Shown here piece after piece: positions 18,746 to 28,041 of a DNA stretch of 64,000 bases; the stretch's first letter is position 1; every line of letters starts with the position of its first letter. The DNA comes from VXYL01 sp965208525 (GTDB taxonomy: Bacteria; Pseudomonadota; Gammaproteobacteria; Pseudomonadales; Azotimanducaceae): the NCBI GenBank assembly GCA_965208525.1, contig OZ242340.1:2852001-2916000 (forward strand). The letters are read 5' to 3'. The notes under the pieces were generated by a model. That model was not told where the DNA came from and made no database searches. It worked only from the letters and a program-made list of their open reading frames with translations. Position numbers and translations under genes: made by a program.

Positions 18746-19404
18746 GGGCCGCGGTCGGTAGCGCAGCTGTTGTTCTGGCGAACTCGGGCGAGAAACTCGT
18801 CGCGAGGCATAAACGTGGCGCCGAGGCTCTCGAGGTGGCGGTTCATGATCTGACAGTCGATCAGCTCGAACCTCGACAGCACGAGGTGTTCGGCAAGCCG
18901 CGCGAGGCCGGCCTTGGAGGCATCGGTGCGGGCACTGAACATGGACTCGGCGAAGAACATGCGGCCGAGGGATACCCCGTACACGCCACCCACCAACTCG
19001 CCTTCCTGCCAGACCTCCACCGAATGCGCAAGGCCAAGGTCATGCAGTTTCGCGTAGGCGTGCTGCATGGTCGCCGTGATCCAAGTGCCGTCGCCTTCCT
19101 TTCGGGGGGCGGCGCAGCCTCGGATCACCGCTTCGAACGCCTGGTCGGCCGTGACATCGAAATGCCCCGCGCCCAGGCGCCGGCGCAAGCGACGGGACAC
19201 GTGCAGCCCACCGGTGGCGCAGCCCTGCCAAGGCCGGCCCTCGGCATCGACGAGCGGCACCACGGCACGCGGATCCGGCGACCACCACAGGATCGGCTCG
19301 GCGTCGCTGTTGAACCACGGGAAGATGCCTTGGGAGTAGGCGCGGATCAGGCTCTCGGGCGAGAGGTCGCCGCCGATTGCCACCAGTCCCGAGTTCGCCG
19401 TCAC
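18724..19404 (-). CDS. aat: Leucyl/phenylalanyl-tRNA--protein transferase
   Basis: The N-degron enzyme that attaches Leu or Phe to N-terminal Arg and Lys. It has 226 residues with the family signatures GLVAIGGDLSPESLIRAYSQG near the start, IFPWFNSDAEPILWWSPDPR near 30, the LAHSVEVWQEGELVGGVYG region and GRMFFAESMFSARTDASK. It overlaps bpt downstream and its start overlaps the trxB stop in ATGA fashion (19401-19404). The three genes form one reverse-strand unit with the ClpS-ClpA machinery encoded close by on the other strand. Confidence 0.96.
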   Translation of the reverse strand: MTANSGLVAIGGDLSPESLIRAYSQGIFPWFNSDAEPILWWSPDPRAVVPLVDAEGRPWQGCATGGLHVSRRLRRRLGAGHFDVTADQAFEAVIRGCAAPRKEGDGTWITATMQHAYAKLHDLGLAHSVEVWQEGELVGGVYGVSLGRMFFAESMFSARTDASKAGLARLAEHLVLSRFELIDCQIMNRHLESLGATFMPRDEFLARVRQNNSCATDRGPWTLATS

Positions 19405-20354
19405 GACTCAGAGAGGAACTTCTCGGCGTCGAGAGCGGCCATGCAGCCGAATCCGGCAGACGTGATGGCCTGTCGATAGACGTGATCGGCGACATCGCCG
19501 GCCGCGAACACGCCCGGCACGCTGGTGGCGGTGGCATTGCCGCCCTGGCCGCTGACCGTGCGGATGTAGCCATCGTGCATGTCGAGCTGGCCCTCGAACA
19601 GGGTGGTGTTGGGGGTGTGACCGATGGCAATGAAGACCCCCTGGAGGGGAAGCTCAGCGGTCTTGTCCGTCTGCACGTGGTTCAGCCGCACTCCGGTGAC
19701 CCCCATCTCGTTGCCGAGCACTTCGTCCAGGACATGGTGCCAGACCAGTTCTACCTTGCCTTCCTCGGCGCGGGCGAACAGCCGTTGCTGCAGCATCTTT
19801 TCGGCGCGCAATTCGTCGCGGCGATGCACGAGATGCACCTTGGAGGCGATGTTGGAAAGATACAGCGCCTCTTCGACCGCCGTGTTGCCGCCGCCGACGA
19901 CTGCCACTTCCTGATTGCGGTAGAAGAAGCCGTCGCAGGTGGCGCAGGCGCTCACGCCGCGGCCCTTGTAGGCCTCCTCGGAAGGCAGTCCAAGGTACTT
20001 CGCCGAGGCGCCGGTGGCGATGATGAGGGCGCCGGCGCGGTATTCCGCATGGTCGCCTGAGAGCACGAACGGGCGTGAGGAGAGGTCCACGACGTTGATG
20101 TGGTCATGGACCACGTCGGCGCCGAACTTGCGCACATGCTCGTCCATGCGCACCATGAGATCAGGGCCTTGGAGACCGTCCGCATCGCCGGGCCAGTTGT
20201 CGACGTCGGTGGTGGTGGTGAGCTGGCCGCCCACCTCCACCCCGGTGATGATCACGGGTTTGAGGTTGGCGCGGGTGGCGTAGAGCGCAGCGGTGTAGCC
20301 GGCAGGGCCGGAGCCGAGCACGATGAGGTCGTGTTCCCTGCGTTCAGTGGGCAT
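19401..20354 (-). CDS. trxB: Thioredoxin-disulfide reductase
   Basis: A 317-residue FAD/NADPH enzyme that keeps thioredoxin reduced in the cytosol. It shows the FAD-binding GSGPAGYTAALYATRA near residue 13, the redox pair in CATCDGFF near 135, the NADPH-binding GGGNTAVEEALYLSNIA near 153, and the C-terminal FAD motif GVFAAGDVADHVYRQAITSA. All expected residues are present and length is standard. Its start overlaps the PA4642-like gene upstream by 11 bases; aat follows directly. Confidence 0.97.
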   Translation of the reverse strand: MPTERREHDLIVLGSGPAGYTAALYATRANLKPVIITGVEVGGQLTTTTDVDNWPGDADGLQGPDLMVRMDEHVRKFGADVVHDHINVVDLSSRPFVLSGDHAEYRAGALIIATGASAKYLGLPSEEAYKGRGVSACATCDGFFYRNQEVAVVGGGNTAVEEALYLSNIASKVHLVHRRDELRAEKMLQQRLFARAEEGKVELVWHHVLDEVLGNEMGVTGVRLNHVQTDKTAELPLQGVFIAIGHTPNTTLFEGQLDMHDGYIRTVSGQGGNATATSVPGVFAAGDVADHVYRQAITSAGFGCMAALDAEKFLSES

Positions 20355-20673
20355 TCAAGAGCTCAATAAAAGGGCCCGCCTTGGCATGGGGAGCGATGTA
20401 CTGCGCGAGCGTCTGGCCGTCGCCGTTGCGGGCACGCACGTCACGCCCTTCGCCCGTGAAAAAGTCGAGAAAGCGCCCGAAGTCGTCCGCCCGCATGGCC
20501 TGATAGGCATGGCGGAGGACGAAGAAATCGGCATCGCCCGGAAGCGTCAGGCCAGACTGCCGCGGCGCGGTCTTGTTGAGGAAGCTCTTGATGCGAGCGT
20601 CGTCCCACACCTCGTCTAAGACCTTCTCCTTGTCCTTGCGCGCCTTCAGCACCGTCCTTGTCGTGTGCGCCAT
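20344..20673 (-). CDS. PA4642 family protein
   Basis: A 109-residue conserved gammaproteobacterial protein of unknown function. It starts MAHTTRTVLKARKDKEKVLD and carries WDDARIKSFLNKTAP, FFVLRHAYQAMRADDFGRFL and GQTLAQYIAPH. It is soluble, helical and lacks catalytic signatures. I use the ATG at 20671-20673, with GGAGGGAATA just upstream; the frame extends to 20751 without homology. Position next to trxB is consistent with a housekeeping role. Confidence 0.85.
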   Translation of the reverse strand: MAHTTRTVLKARKDKEKVLDEVWDDARIKSFLNKTAPRQSGLTLPGDADFFVLRHAYQAMRADDFGRFLDFFTGEGRDVRARNGDGQTLAQYIAPHAKAGPFIELLNAH

Positions 20674-20857
20674 ATTCCCTCCAGTTCGCCGCGGGTGCGA
20701 ATCTAGACCCGCATGATACGGGAATCGAACCCGGCCTTGAGCCAACTTCATGCACTCCCTTATGTTTGGCGTCTAATTCACGGAAATCGAACACTTTTGT
20801 AGTGGCTTCTGCCCGCAACAGAGAGTACACTGCCCGCCGCGAATGGCGACTTAGGCG

Positions 20858-23155
20858 GTGATTCCGATGCGGAGCACGGCGGGTATTGCGGCGTCGAACG
20901 CGGCGACCCCGAGCGAGGAGCGAGTCTCCCGTGCGCTGCCACTGCGCGAGTTCCTGCTGATCCTGCTCGCGGGGCTCGCGGTCTATGTCTTCCTGGCGCT
21001 GGTTTCCTATGCCCCGCGCGACCCGGGATTCACCCATGCCGGCACGGATCTGCCGGTGTCCAACGTGATGGGCATGAGCGGCGCCTACACGGCCGATGGC
21101 GCCTTGCTTGCCATGGGCTTTATGGCCTATCTCCTGCCGCTCGGCTGTGTCGCCGGTGCCTATGGCCTCATGCGTCGGCCGGCGCCCGTGTCGGTCGTTT
21201 GGCTGCGCGTCGCGGGGTTCATGGCCGCGGCGCTCGCTTCGAGTGCGCTCATGGAACTGGCGGCGCCGAGCCCGGCAAGTGCGCTGCCCGCCGGCGCCGG
21301 CGGCGCTTTGGGCGAGCAGTTGGTGGCGGCGGGGCTGCCGGCGCTCGATCGTGGGGGAGTCGCGCTGGTTGCGCTTGCGGGCCTCGCCATCGGCGTGCAG
21401 GCGATGTTTGGATTCTCGTGGGCGTGGCTCGTGGAGTGCGTCGGTCGGGGCGTGTGGGGCGCCTGCGCTTGGCTGGTCGGCCTCGTAAGTCGAGTCGCAG
21501 CGCATCGGCGTGCGGAGCCTAAAGCTGAAGGGGCCTCGATGGCCCGAGTGGAGGCCGGGCCGGTGGAGGCGCCGGCCCGACGCAAGCGAGGCAAGCAGGC
21601 GCGTCGCACGCCGCCGGAACTGAAGCCGAGAGCAGCTAAGCAGCCAACCCTGTTCGATGCAACGGATCCGCAACGGATGCCGAGGCTGGACCTGCTCGAC
21701 ATGGCCGACGACGGCCCCGCCGGCTTCTCGCGCGAGGCACGCGACAGAATGTCCGACTTGCTAGTGAGGAAGCTAAAGGACTTCCGTGTTGAGGCGAGCG
21801 TCAAGGACGTGTTGCCGGGACCCGTAGTTACGCGGTTCGATCTTGATCTAGCGCCCGGCGTCAAGGTGAGCCGGATCACGGGCCTCGCCAAGGACTTGGC
21901 GCGCTCGCTGGCGGTCACCAGCGTTCGCATTGTCGAGGTGATTCCCGGCAAGTCCCTGATCGGCATCGAGGTGCCCAACGCCGACCGCGAGATGGTGCGT
22001 CTGCGCGACGTGCTCGACTCACCGAAGTTCACGGGCGCCGCCGCGCCCCTGACGCTGGCGCTCGGCAAGGACATCGCCGGAGAGCCGATGATGGCGGACA
22101 TCGCCCGAATGCCGCATCTGTTGGTGGCCGGCACAACGGGTTCCGGCAAGTCGGTAGGCATCAACGCCATGCTGGTGAGCATGCTCTACAAGTGCAGACC
22201 GGAGGACCTGCGCCTGATTCTGGTGGATCCGAAGATGCTGGAACTTGCCGTGTACGAAGGCATTCCGCACCTCCTGACGCCGGTGGTCACGGACATGAAG
22301 GACGCCGCCGCTGCGCTCAACTGGTGCGTTGGCGAAATGGAACGGCGCTACCGACTCATGGCCGGGCTGGGCGTGCGCAACCTGGCCGGCTTCAACGGTC
22401 GGATCATCGAGGCGCGCCAGGTTGGCGAGACAGTGCCCGACCCAACCTTGCCGGCGGAGGAGGCGGCCAATGCGCCTGAGCTCGAGCCGCTGCCGCTGAT
22501 CGTCGTGGTGATCGACGAGTTCGCCGACATGATGATGATCGTCGGCAAGAAGGTGGACCAGCTCATCGCCCGCATCGCCCAGAAGGCACGTGCCGCCGGC
22601 ATCCACCTGATCCTCGCCACGCAAAGGCCGTCGGTGGATGTCATCACCGGCCTCATCAAGGCCAACATCCCCGCTCGCATCGGCTTTCAGGTGTCGAGCA
22701 AGATCGACTCGCGGACCATTCTCGATCAAGGTGGCGCGGAGCAGCTCCTCGGCTATGGCGACATGCTCTTCCTCCCACCCGGCACGTCGGTACCGACGCG
22801 CGTGCATGGTGCGTTCGTCTCGGACGACGAAGTGCATCGGGTGGTGGCGGACTGGAAGCGGCGAGGCCAGCCGGAATACCTGGACGACGTGCTCGCCGGT
22901 GGTGTGCCCGACCTCGACGGCGGGGGCATTGTCGCCGCGGACCCGGACGATGTGGAGAACTCCGACGCCCTGTATGACGAAGCCGTGGCCTTCGTGCTCG
23001 AGTCCCGCCGCGCCTCCATCTCGTCGGTGCAGCGCAAGTTCCGCATCGGCTACAACCGCTCGGCGCGGCTGATCGAGGCCATGGAGGAGGCCGGCATCGT
23101 CTCGGCGATGAACTCGAGCGGCAGTCGCGAGGTGCTGGTGCCGGCACGCGACTAA
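20858..23155 (+). CDS. ftsK: DNA translocase FtsK
   Basis: The septal DNA pump that clears the chromosome terminus and activates XerCD at dif. The product has 765 residues, with an N-terminal membrane domain (about four hydrophobic segments between residues 28 and 210), a short charged linker (residues about 215-265) and the RecA-like motor: Walker A GTTGSGKSVGINAM near 427, Walker B LIVVVIDEFADMMM near 548, and ATQRPSVDVITGLIKANIP. The C-terminal gamma winged helix reads SSVQRKFRIGYNRSARLIEA, which binds KOPS. The start codon is an ATT/ATG-type position at 20858 preceded by AGGCGGTG; the in-frame ATG MRS a few codons in (20867) is an alternative. Confidence 0.95.
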   Translation: MIPMRSTAGIAASNAATPSEERVSRALPLREFLLILLAGLAVYVFLALVSYAPRDPGFTHAGTDLPVSNVMGMSGAYTADGALLAMGFMAYLLPLGCVAGAYGLMRRPAPVSVVWLRVAGFMAAALASSALMELAAPSPASALPAGAGGALGEQLVAAGLPALDRGGVALVALAGLAIGVQAMFGFSWAWLVECVGRGVWGACAWLVGLVSRVAAHRRAEPKAEGASMARVEAGPVEAPARRKRGKQARRTPPELKPRAAKQPTLFDATDPQRMPRLDLLDMADDGPAGFSREARDRMSDLLVRKLKDFRVEASVKDVLPGPVVTRFDLDLAPGVKVSRITGLAKDLARSLAVTSVRIVEVIPGKSLIGIEVPNADREMVRLRDVLDSPKFTGAAAPLTLALGKDIAGEPMMADIARMPHLLVAGTTGSGKSVGINAMLVSMLYKCRPEDLRLILVDPKMLELAVYEGIPHLLTPVVTDMKDAAAALNWCVGEMERRYRLMAGLGVRNLAGFNGRIIEARQVGETVPDPTLPAEEAANAPELEPLPLIVVVIDEFADMMMIVGKKVDQLIARIAQKARAAGIHLILATQRPSVDVITGLIKANIPARIGFQVSSKIDSRTILDQGGAEQLLGYGDMLFLPPGTSVPTRVHGAFVSDDEVHRVVADWKRRGQPEYLDDVLAGGVPDLDGGGIVAADPDDVENSDALYDEAVAFVLESRRASISSVQRKFRIGYNRSARLIEAMEEAGIVSAMNSSGSREVLVPARD

Positions 23156-23472
23156 GGGGCCTGCGCTGTAGAGAAAACGGCAAAACAAGCAAGCGGATGC
23201 GTTGGCCTCTAGCGTCGCCCTCCCTCCGAGGCTCGCCAATGCCCGCTGACGCGCTCTACGAGCGCGTCGGTGGTTGCTTCGCAACGGCTGGCCTTCGTGC
23301 TCGCGTTCGCTCGCAGCTACGGCTAGGAGCCAAACCCTCGCTGGCGCCCGGAGTCTGGCCCCAGCCCGCCCCACTATGGCCTTGCACCGTAGAATGACGC
23401 CACCGCGCCATGCAGCGGCGCAGGTTCCTGGCGGAGAGACGCATCTTGGAGGGGGAAAAAAGCGGGGCAGTG
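23156..23472. other. Intergenic region (317 bp) between ftsK and nucleotide-sugar dehydrogenase
   Basis: No gene is recognised. The stretch contains several short GC-rich inverted repeats (for example GCGCTCTACGAGCGC near 23250), which could act in termination after ftsK. A purine-rich GGAGGGGGAAAAAAGCGGGG near 23450 precedes the next start. Confidence 0.4.
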
Positions 23473-24753
23473 ATGCCACCGGCGTTGTCGGATGGCGTCG
23501 TCATTGGCGTGCTGGGGCTCGGCTACGTCGGCTTGCCGCTCGCGGTGGAGTTCGGTCGGCGCTACGAGACGCGTGGTTTCGACACTTCCTCCGCGCGCAT
23601 CGAATCGCTCAAGAAGGGCGTGGACTCCACCGGCGAAGTGGAAGCGGATCATCTGGCGTTGGCCGCACGCCTCACGTTCACCGACGCGGCCGAAGACCTG
23701 CGCGGCTGCAGTGTATTCGTCATCACCGTGCCGACGCCGATTGACTCGGACAACCGTCCGGACCTTGCGCCCCTCGCGACGGCCAGCCGAGACGTGGGCC
23801 GCGTCATTCAGCGCGGCAATGTTGTGGTGGTGGAGTCCACTGTGTTCCCGGGTGCCACCGAAGAGGTTTGCGTGCCCATCGTCGAGCGGGAATCGGGTCT
23901 CGTCCTCAACCACGACTTCTTCGCCGGCTACAGTCCGGAACGCATCAACCCCGGCGACCGTAAGCATCGCCTCCCGGACATCGTCAAGGTGGTCGCCGGA
24001 TCAACCCCCGAAGCCCTCGACTTTCTTGATGCCCTGTACGGTTCGGTTATCCGCGCCGGCACCCACCGGGTGCCGAGCCTGAAGGTCGCGGAGGCCACCA
24101 AGGTGATCGAGAACACCCAACGCGACCTCAACATCGCGCTCGTCAACGAACTCGCGCTCATATTCGAGCGGCTCGGCCTTGACACCGGCGAGGTGCTGGC
24201 GGCGGCGGCCACAAAGTGGAACTTCCTGCCGTTCCAGCCGGGTCTCGTGGGGGGGCATTGCATTGGGGTGGACTCGTACTACCTCACCCACAAGGCGCAG
24301 CAGGTTGGCTATCAGCCCGATGTAATCCTGGCCGGTCGCCGCATCAACGACACCATGGCCCAGCATGTGGCGAAGCGCGTGACGGGGCTTTTGCAGGCGC
24401 ACGGCACCGCGCCGTTGGCGGCGCGCGTGCTCGTGCTTGGACTCGCGTTCAAGGAGAACACCTCCGACATCCGCAACACCAAGGTGGCGGACCTCGTGGC
24501 CGCCCTGGCAAAGGACGGCGCCCGAGTCGATGTGCATGATCCGCGGGTGGACCCGGCCGAGGCGGCGAGCATCGGCATCGTCCTTGAGGCGGAGCCGCCA
24601 AAGGGCGCGTATGACGCCGTGGTGGTTGCCGTTGCGCACGACGAGTTCAAGCGCTTGGGGCCAGAGAGCATCCGCGCCTTGGGCAGGCCGGGGTGCGTGC
24701 TGTTTGACATCAAGCACGTGCTGCCGCGCGAAGCCGTGACCGCGCGCCTTTGA
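23473..24753 (+). CDS. UDP-glucose/GDP-mannose dehydrogenase family protein (TviB/WbpO-type nucleotide-sugar dehydrogenase)
   Basis: An NAD-dependent enzyme that oxidises C6 of a UDP-HexNAc to the uronic acid, as in Vi antigen or O-antigen synthesis. The Rossmann motif VLGLGYVGLPLAVEFG is at residues about 10-25. Further landmarks are VFVITVPTPIDSDNRPDLAP near 80, ESTVFPGATEEVCVPI near 120, the family segment NHDFFAGYSPERINPGD near 150, and the catalytic-Cys region PGLVGGHCIGVDSYYLTHKA near 255. The C-terminal domain has GLAFKENTSDIRNTKV. I chose the ATG at 23473 (about 426 residues, family-typical) rather than the upstream 23410. No other polysaccharide genes are next to it in the window. 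Confidence 0.9.
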   Translation: MPPALSDGVVIGVLGLGYVGLPLAVEFGRRYETRGFDTSSARIESLKKGVDSTGEVEADHLALAARLTFTDAAEDLRGCSVFVITVPTPIDSDNRPDLAPLATASRDVGRVIQRGNVVVVESTVFPGATEEVCVPIVERESGLVLNHDFFAGYSPERINPGDRKHRLPDIVKVVAGSTPEALDFLDALYGSVIRAGTHRVPSLKVAEATKVIENTQRDLNIALVNELALIFERLGLDTGEVLAAAATKWNFLPFQPGLVGGHCIGVDSYYLTHKAQQVGYQPDVILAGRRINDTMAQHVAKRVTGLLQAHGTAPLAARVLVLGLAFKENTSDIRNTKVADLVAALAKDGARVDVHDPRVDPAEAASIGIVLEAEPPKGAYDAVVVAVAHDEFKRLGPESIRALGRPGCVLFDIKHVLPREAVTARL

Positions 24754-24772
24754 CGCGCACAAGGGAGACGAC

Positions 24773-25153
24773 ATGACATCGCACATCCGCCAAGGCTTCG
24801 GGACGGTACGTCCGTATCTCTACGGGGCCTACGAACTGCCGCAGTTCCTCGTTGACGTGTTCGGCGCCCGGGAGATCGAACGCCATGAGCAGCCGAACCG
24901 CCGCGGCGCCCACGTGGAACTCGCCCTTGGTGACGGCGCGATGGTCGTGGAGGCCGGCGAGTTGCCGCCGACGGCCAAACCCACGGCAGCTTCGGTGTAC
25001 GTCTATGTCGAGGACGTGGACGCGGTGTACCAACGCGCCACCGCGGCCGGCGCAGAGACCATCCACGCGCCCACGGACCAGCCCTACGGCGAACGAAGCT
25101 GCGGCTTCAACGCCTTCGGCAACACTTGGTGGGTGGCCACCTACACCGGCTGA
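24773..25153 (+). CDS. VOC (glyoxalase/bleomycin-resistance) superfamily protein, PhnB-like
   Basis: A 126-residue single VOC domain with the paired beta-alpha-beta-beta-beta modules: VRPYLYGAYELPQFLVDVFG, HVELALGDGAMVVEAGE, SVYVYVEDVDAVYQRATAAGA, and ends FNAFGNTWWVATYTG. Potential metal ligands are the His in HVELALGDG; the reaction cannot be stated. It follows the dehydrogenase by 19 bases with GGGAGA before the ATG, so the two may share a transcript. Its 3' end overlaps the convergent ELM1-like gene by 13 bases. Confidence 0.8.
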   Translation: MTSHIRQGFGTVRPYLYGAYELPQFLVDVFGAREIERHEQPNRRGAHVELALGDGAMVVEAGELPPTAKPTAASVYVYVEDVDAVYQRATAAGAETIHAPTDQPYGERSCGFNAFGNTWWVATYTG

Positions 25154-26052
25154 ACCAGGCGTTCCAGCACGATGTGGGCGCACCGGCGGTTTTCGGGACG
25201 AAAGTCGCTGAGCCGCGAGTCCTGGATTCGATAGCCGTCTTCGCTGCCGAGCACGTGGCGGCGTTCTCGAAGGGCCTCGATGCCGCGGGCGTACTTGCTG
25301 GCGGCATCGGGCCGTCGGGTCGGCATGGCGATGATCCCAACTTGAGCGCGCGCCGACAAGGCTTCGTAGAGCATCGAAACGCTGTCGGCAGTTACCCAGA
25401 CGTAGCTCGCCCGCGCCAAGGCGTCTTGCAGGAAATCCTCGGGCGCCAGGCGCCAGGACTGCCAGGCAAGGTTGCCGCGCGGCGCCACCCGTTCGGCCAA
25501 GCCCGCCGGGGTCCGCCGCGAGTCGCAGGCAGTCCAGCGTATTTCGGGCGACGCGTCGGCGATGGCGCTGATTGCGCCTGCGACCGCGTCGGGTTGCCAC
25601 TCGTATGTGCGATTGGGCCCGCCGATCAGCACCAGGCCCTCGTCCGGCACCTTGCCCTCGTCGGTGGTGGGGCAGATCACTCCCCAAGTGCCGACCACGT
25701 TGCTCTTGTCCGGGTAATGGTCGTGCCGAGGCACGAAGATCAGGTCGAAAAGAAAAGGGGGCAGCGACGGCTTCATCAAAACCACCGTGCGCCCGCCGCA
25801 GGCAGCCCGCGCGGCCAGCATGGGCAGGTGCGTGGCGTGTCCCACGCCGACGATCAGATGCGGCGGTGGCAGCATTGCCTCGCCCCGGACATGGCGAAGA
25901 ATCTCGCCCCAGAACATGGATTTGCTGCGCATGTCGAGTTCGTATGCAGCCACTGGCGCGAGTGCGGCGAGCCCCTGCAGGAGGCCTAGAGACTGCTTTT
26001 CGTGGCCGGGCTTGCCGTCGAGCAGCCGCCAAACGACCAATGCGTCTTTCAC
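25141..26052 (-). CDS. ELM1/GtrOC1-like family protein (putative nucleoside-diphosphate-sugar glycosyltransferase fold)
   Basis: A 303-residue protein of the family annotated as mitochondrial fission ELM1-like in bacteria. It opens VVWRLLDGKPGHEKQSLGL, the usual DGKxGHxxQ signature, and has HLIVGVGHATHLPMLAA, LILIGGPNRTYEW and SYVWVTADSVSMLYEALSA, which resemble a GT-B nucleotide-sugar site. Bacterial members are thought to act in cell-envelope glycan metabolism, but this is not established. The start overlaps the small membrane-protein gene upstream in ATGA fashion. Confidence 0.85.
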   Translation of the reverse strand: MKDALVVWRLLDGKPGHEKQSLGLLQGLAALAPVAAYELDMRSKSMFWGEILRHVRGEAMLPPPHLIVGVGHATHLPMLAARAACGGRTVVLMKPSLPPFLFDLIFVPRHDHYPDKSNVVGTWGVICPTTDEGKVPDEGLVLIGGPNRTYEWQPDAVAGAISAIADASPEIRWTACDSRRTPAGLAERVAPRGNLAWQSWRLAPEDFLQDALARASYVWVTADSVSMLYEALSARAQVGIIAMPTRRPDAASKYARGIEALRERRHVLGSEDGYRIQDSRLSDFRPENRRCAHIVLERLVQPV

Positions 26053-26324
26053 TTCCTCGGCAGAAGGGCGCTAACGAACATGAGGACGCGCAGACGCAAT
26101 CGATCGAACAGGGCAAGACCGGTCGCATCGGCAGCCTCGATCCGCTCCACCCAAGGGCGAATGCGCTCGTGCCGCCACAGCCGGCGCCTGAGTCCAGGCC
26201 GGTTGCTGGCCACGAGGAAGGCGCCGGCGATCAGGAGTGGAATGCCGGGCAGGATGGGCAGGGCGATGCCGACGACTCCGAGTGCCAAGAGGCCAATGCC
26301 CACTGCGGGAACCGTGCGTTGCAT
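26049..26324 (-). CDS. Small two-TM membrane protein (PGPGW/DUF454-like)
   Basis: A 91-residue inner-membrane protein. The first hydrophobic segment (residues 5-25) contains the motif GIALPILPGIPLLIAGAFLV, typical of the YbaN/PGPGW group in which 'LPxLPTxPFLLxAxxxxxRSxPxL' precedes a basic amphipathic stretch (here NRPGLRRRLWRHERIRPWVE). A second hydrophobic helix is near the C-terminus (LRVLMFVSALL). It shares a 4-base overlap with the ELM1-like gene and is probably co-translated with it. Confidence 0.75.
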   Translation of the reverse strand: MQRTVPAVGIGLLALGVVGIALPILPGIPLLIAGAFLVASNRPGLRRRLWRHERIRPWVERIEAADATGLALFDRLRLRVLMFVSALLPRK

Positions 26325-26343
26325 GTGCTCTTCCTCCGGTCCT

Positions 26344-27099
26344 CTAGGAAATGCTGCGTCCGCCGTCGATGGGAAGGCAGACGCCGGTCAGGAACGACGC
26401 CTCGTCGGAGGCGAGAAAGGCGGCGCTGGCGGCAACGTCGGCTGGCTCCGTGAGCCGGCGCAGCGGAATGCCGCGAATGATGGCCTCGCGGTTCGCGTCG
26501 GGAAGCTCGTCCACCCCCAGTGCGCCGCGCATGAAGCCGGTCTCTGCCGCCACGGGGTTCATCGCATTGACTCGGATGCGATGCCGCGCCAACTCCACGG
26601 CGAGGCCCATCGTCATCGTCATCACCGCACCCTTGGTGGCGTTGTACACGGTCACACCTGGCCGCGGCGCGACCGCGCCGATGGATGCGGTGTTGAGGAT
26701 GACGCCGCCACCGGCTTCGATCATGTGTGGCACGGCGTGCTTGACGCCGAGCCAGACGCCCTTGACGTTGGTGGCGAACACCCGCTCGAACTCCGACTCT
26801 TCGAGTTCCCATGGCGGCCCGGACAGATGCGAGAAGCCGGCGTTGTTCACCAGCACGTCGATGCCGCCGCGGGAAACCGCCAGATCGACCATGGCCTGGA
26901 TGTCGTCAGACTGCGAGACGTCCGTCTTGATGGGCACCGCGGCCTCGCCGATATCCTTGGCCAGAGCCTGCGCGCCGGCCTCGTTGATGTCGGCGGCGAT
27001 CACCGTCGCACCTTCGGCACAGAAACGCCGAGTCATGGCCTTGCCGAATCCGGATGCGGCGCCCGTGACGATCACGGTCTTGCCGACGAAGCGTTGCAT
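26344..27099 (-). CDS. Short-chain dehydrogenase/reductase (SDR), classical type
   Basis: A 251-residue classical SDR using NAD(P)(H). It shows the cofactor motif TGAASGFGKAMTRRF near residue 12, DVLVNNAGFSHLSG near 85, the catalytic Ser in LNTASIGAVAPRPG near 135, the YNATKGA catalytic Tyr/Lys pair near 150, and the C-terminal DVAASAAFLASDEASFLTG plus PIDGGRSI. An Asp after beta-2 (IAADINEAG) favours NAD. I use the ATG at 27097-27099; the frame is open far upstream only by antisense composition. The substrate is unknown. Confidence 0.9.
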   Translation of the reverse strand: MQRFVGKTVIVTGAASGFGKAMTRRFCAEGATVIAADINEAGAQALAKDIGEAAVPIKTDVSQSDDIQAMVDLAVSRGGIDVLVNNAGFSHLSGPPWELEESEFERVFATNVKGVWLGVKHAVPHMIEAGGGVILNTASIGAVAPRPGVTVYNATKGAVMTMTMGLAVELARHRIRVNAMNPVAAETGFMRGALGVDELPDANREAIIRGIPLRRLTEPADVAASAAFLASDEASFLTGVCLPIDGGRSIS

Positions 27100-27113
27100 G
27101 TTTCGAATCTCCC

Positions 27114-27953
27114 TTAGGTGAGGCTGTGGTCCATGCCGAACGCCGGATTCTCCTCGCGCGGTGCACCAACCACCCGCGCCGGCACGCCGGCCACGGTGAC
27201 GTGCGGCGGAACGTCGGCCAGTACGACGCTGCCAGCGCCCACCTTCGCGCCTTCCCCCACGGTGATGTTGCCGATCACCTTGCAGCCGGCGGCGAGCAGC
27301 ACGCCGCGGCGGATCTTGGGGTGGCGGTCGCCGCTTTCCTTGCCCGTTCCGCCGAGCGTGACGGAATGCAGGATCGAGACGTCGTCGTCGATCACCGCGG
27401 TCTCGCCAACGACGATGCCGGTGGCGTGGTCCAGCATGATGCCGCGCCCGATTCGCGCCGCCGGATGGATGTCCACCCCCAGCCCGACGCTGATCTGGCT
27501 CTGGAAGAAGAGCGCCAGGGTGTGCCGCTCGCGGTTCCACAGCCAGTAGGCGATGCGATGCGCCTGGAGGGCATGGAATCCCTTCAGGAACAGGAACGGC
27601 GTGGACAGGTCCTCGCAGGCTGGGTCCCGGGCAAAGGTGGCCAGCATGTCCACCAGCGCGCTGTCGAGGATGTCGTGGTCGTCCTCCATCGCCTCCTCGA
27701 TCACGTCGCGGATCAGCATCGTCGGCAGCATGGGGTTGTCGAGCTTGCTGGCGAGCCGGAAGGAGAGTGCGGAGCGGAAGCTGGTGTGATTGAGGATGGT
27801 GGCGTGAAAGTAGCTGCCAAGGCTCGGCTCTTCCGCTGCCTTGTCGGCGGCCTCGCGGCGCATGACATCCCACATAGCGTCGCGGTCGATCTTCCGGTCC
27901 AGTTCGAACCGCCGCGCCAACTCCTGAGGCGATGCAAGGACGGATGTGTTCAT
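27114..27953 (-). CDS. cysE: Serine O-acetyltransferase
   Basis: A 279-residue CysE that makes O-acetylserine from serine and acetyl-CoA, the first step of cysteine synthesis. The helical N-domain contains SYFHATILNHTSFRSALSFR and the second half is a left-handed beta helix of hexapeptide repeats with the active-site region DIHPAARIGRGIMLDHATG (catalytic Asp-His pair) followed by HSVTLGGTGKESGDRHPKI. The C-terminus (AFGMDHSLT) ends without the usual terminal Ile that inserts in CysK; this may weaken cysteine-synthase complex formation (inference). The start overlaps the upstream non-coding region of divergent nadK. Confidence 0.93.
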   Translation of the reverse strand: MNTSVLASPQELARRFELDRKIDRDAMWDVMRREAADKAAEEPSLGSYFHATILNHTSFRSALSFRLASKLDNPMLPTMLIRDVIEEAMEDDHDILDSALVDMLATFARDPACEDLSTPFLFLKGFHALQAHRIAYWLWNRERHTLALFFQSQISVGLGVDIHPAARIGRGIMLDHATGIVVGETAVIDDDVSILHSVTLGGTGKESGDRHPKIRRGVLLAAGCKVIGNITVGEGAKVGAGSVVLADVPPHVTVAGVPARVVGAPREENPAFGMDHSLT

Positions 27954-28041
27954 GTGCCAAGTCTATACTGGTGCGCCTTGCAGCCGCATTCGCGCGAACT
28001 GCTGGCATCTGGAGGCTTGGCGCCTTTTTGGGGGTAGCTGC

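Noticed and set aside
20699..20745. Sequence resembling a tRNA T-arm on the minus strand upstream of the PA4642-like gene (GGTTCGATTCCCG with flanking pairs)
   Set aside because: The anticodon and D arms cannot be formed, the acceptor pairing is incomplete and there is no CCA. It may be a tRNA fragment but is not a tRNA.
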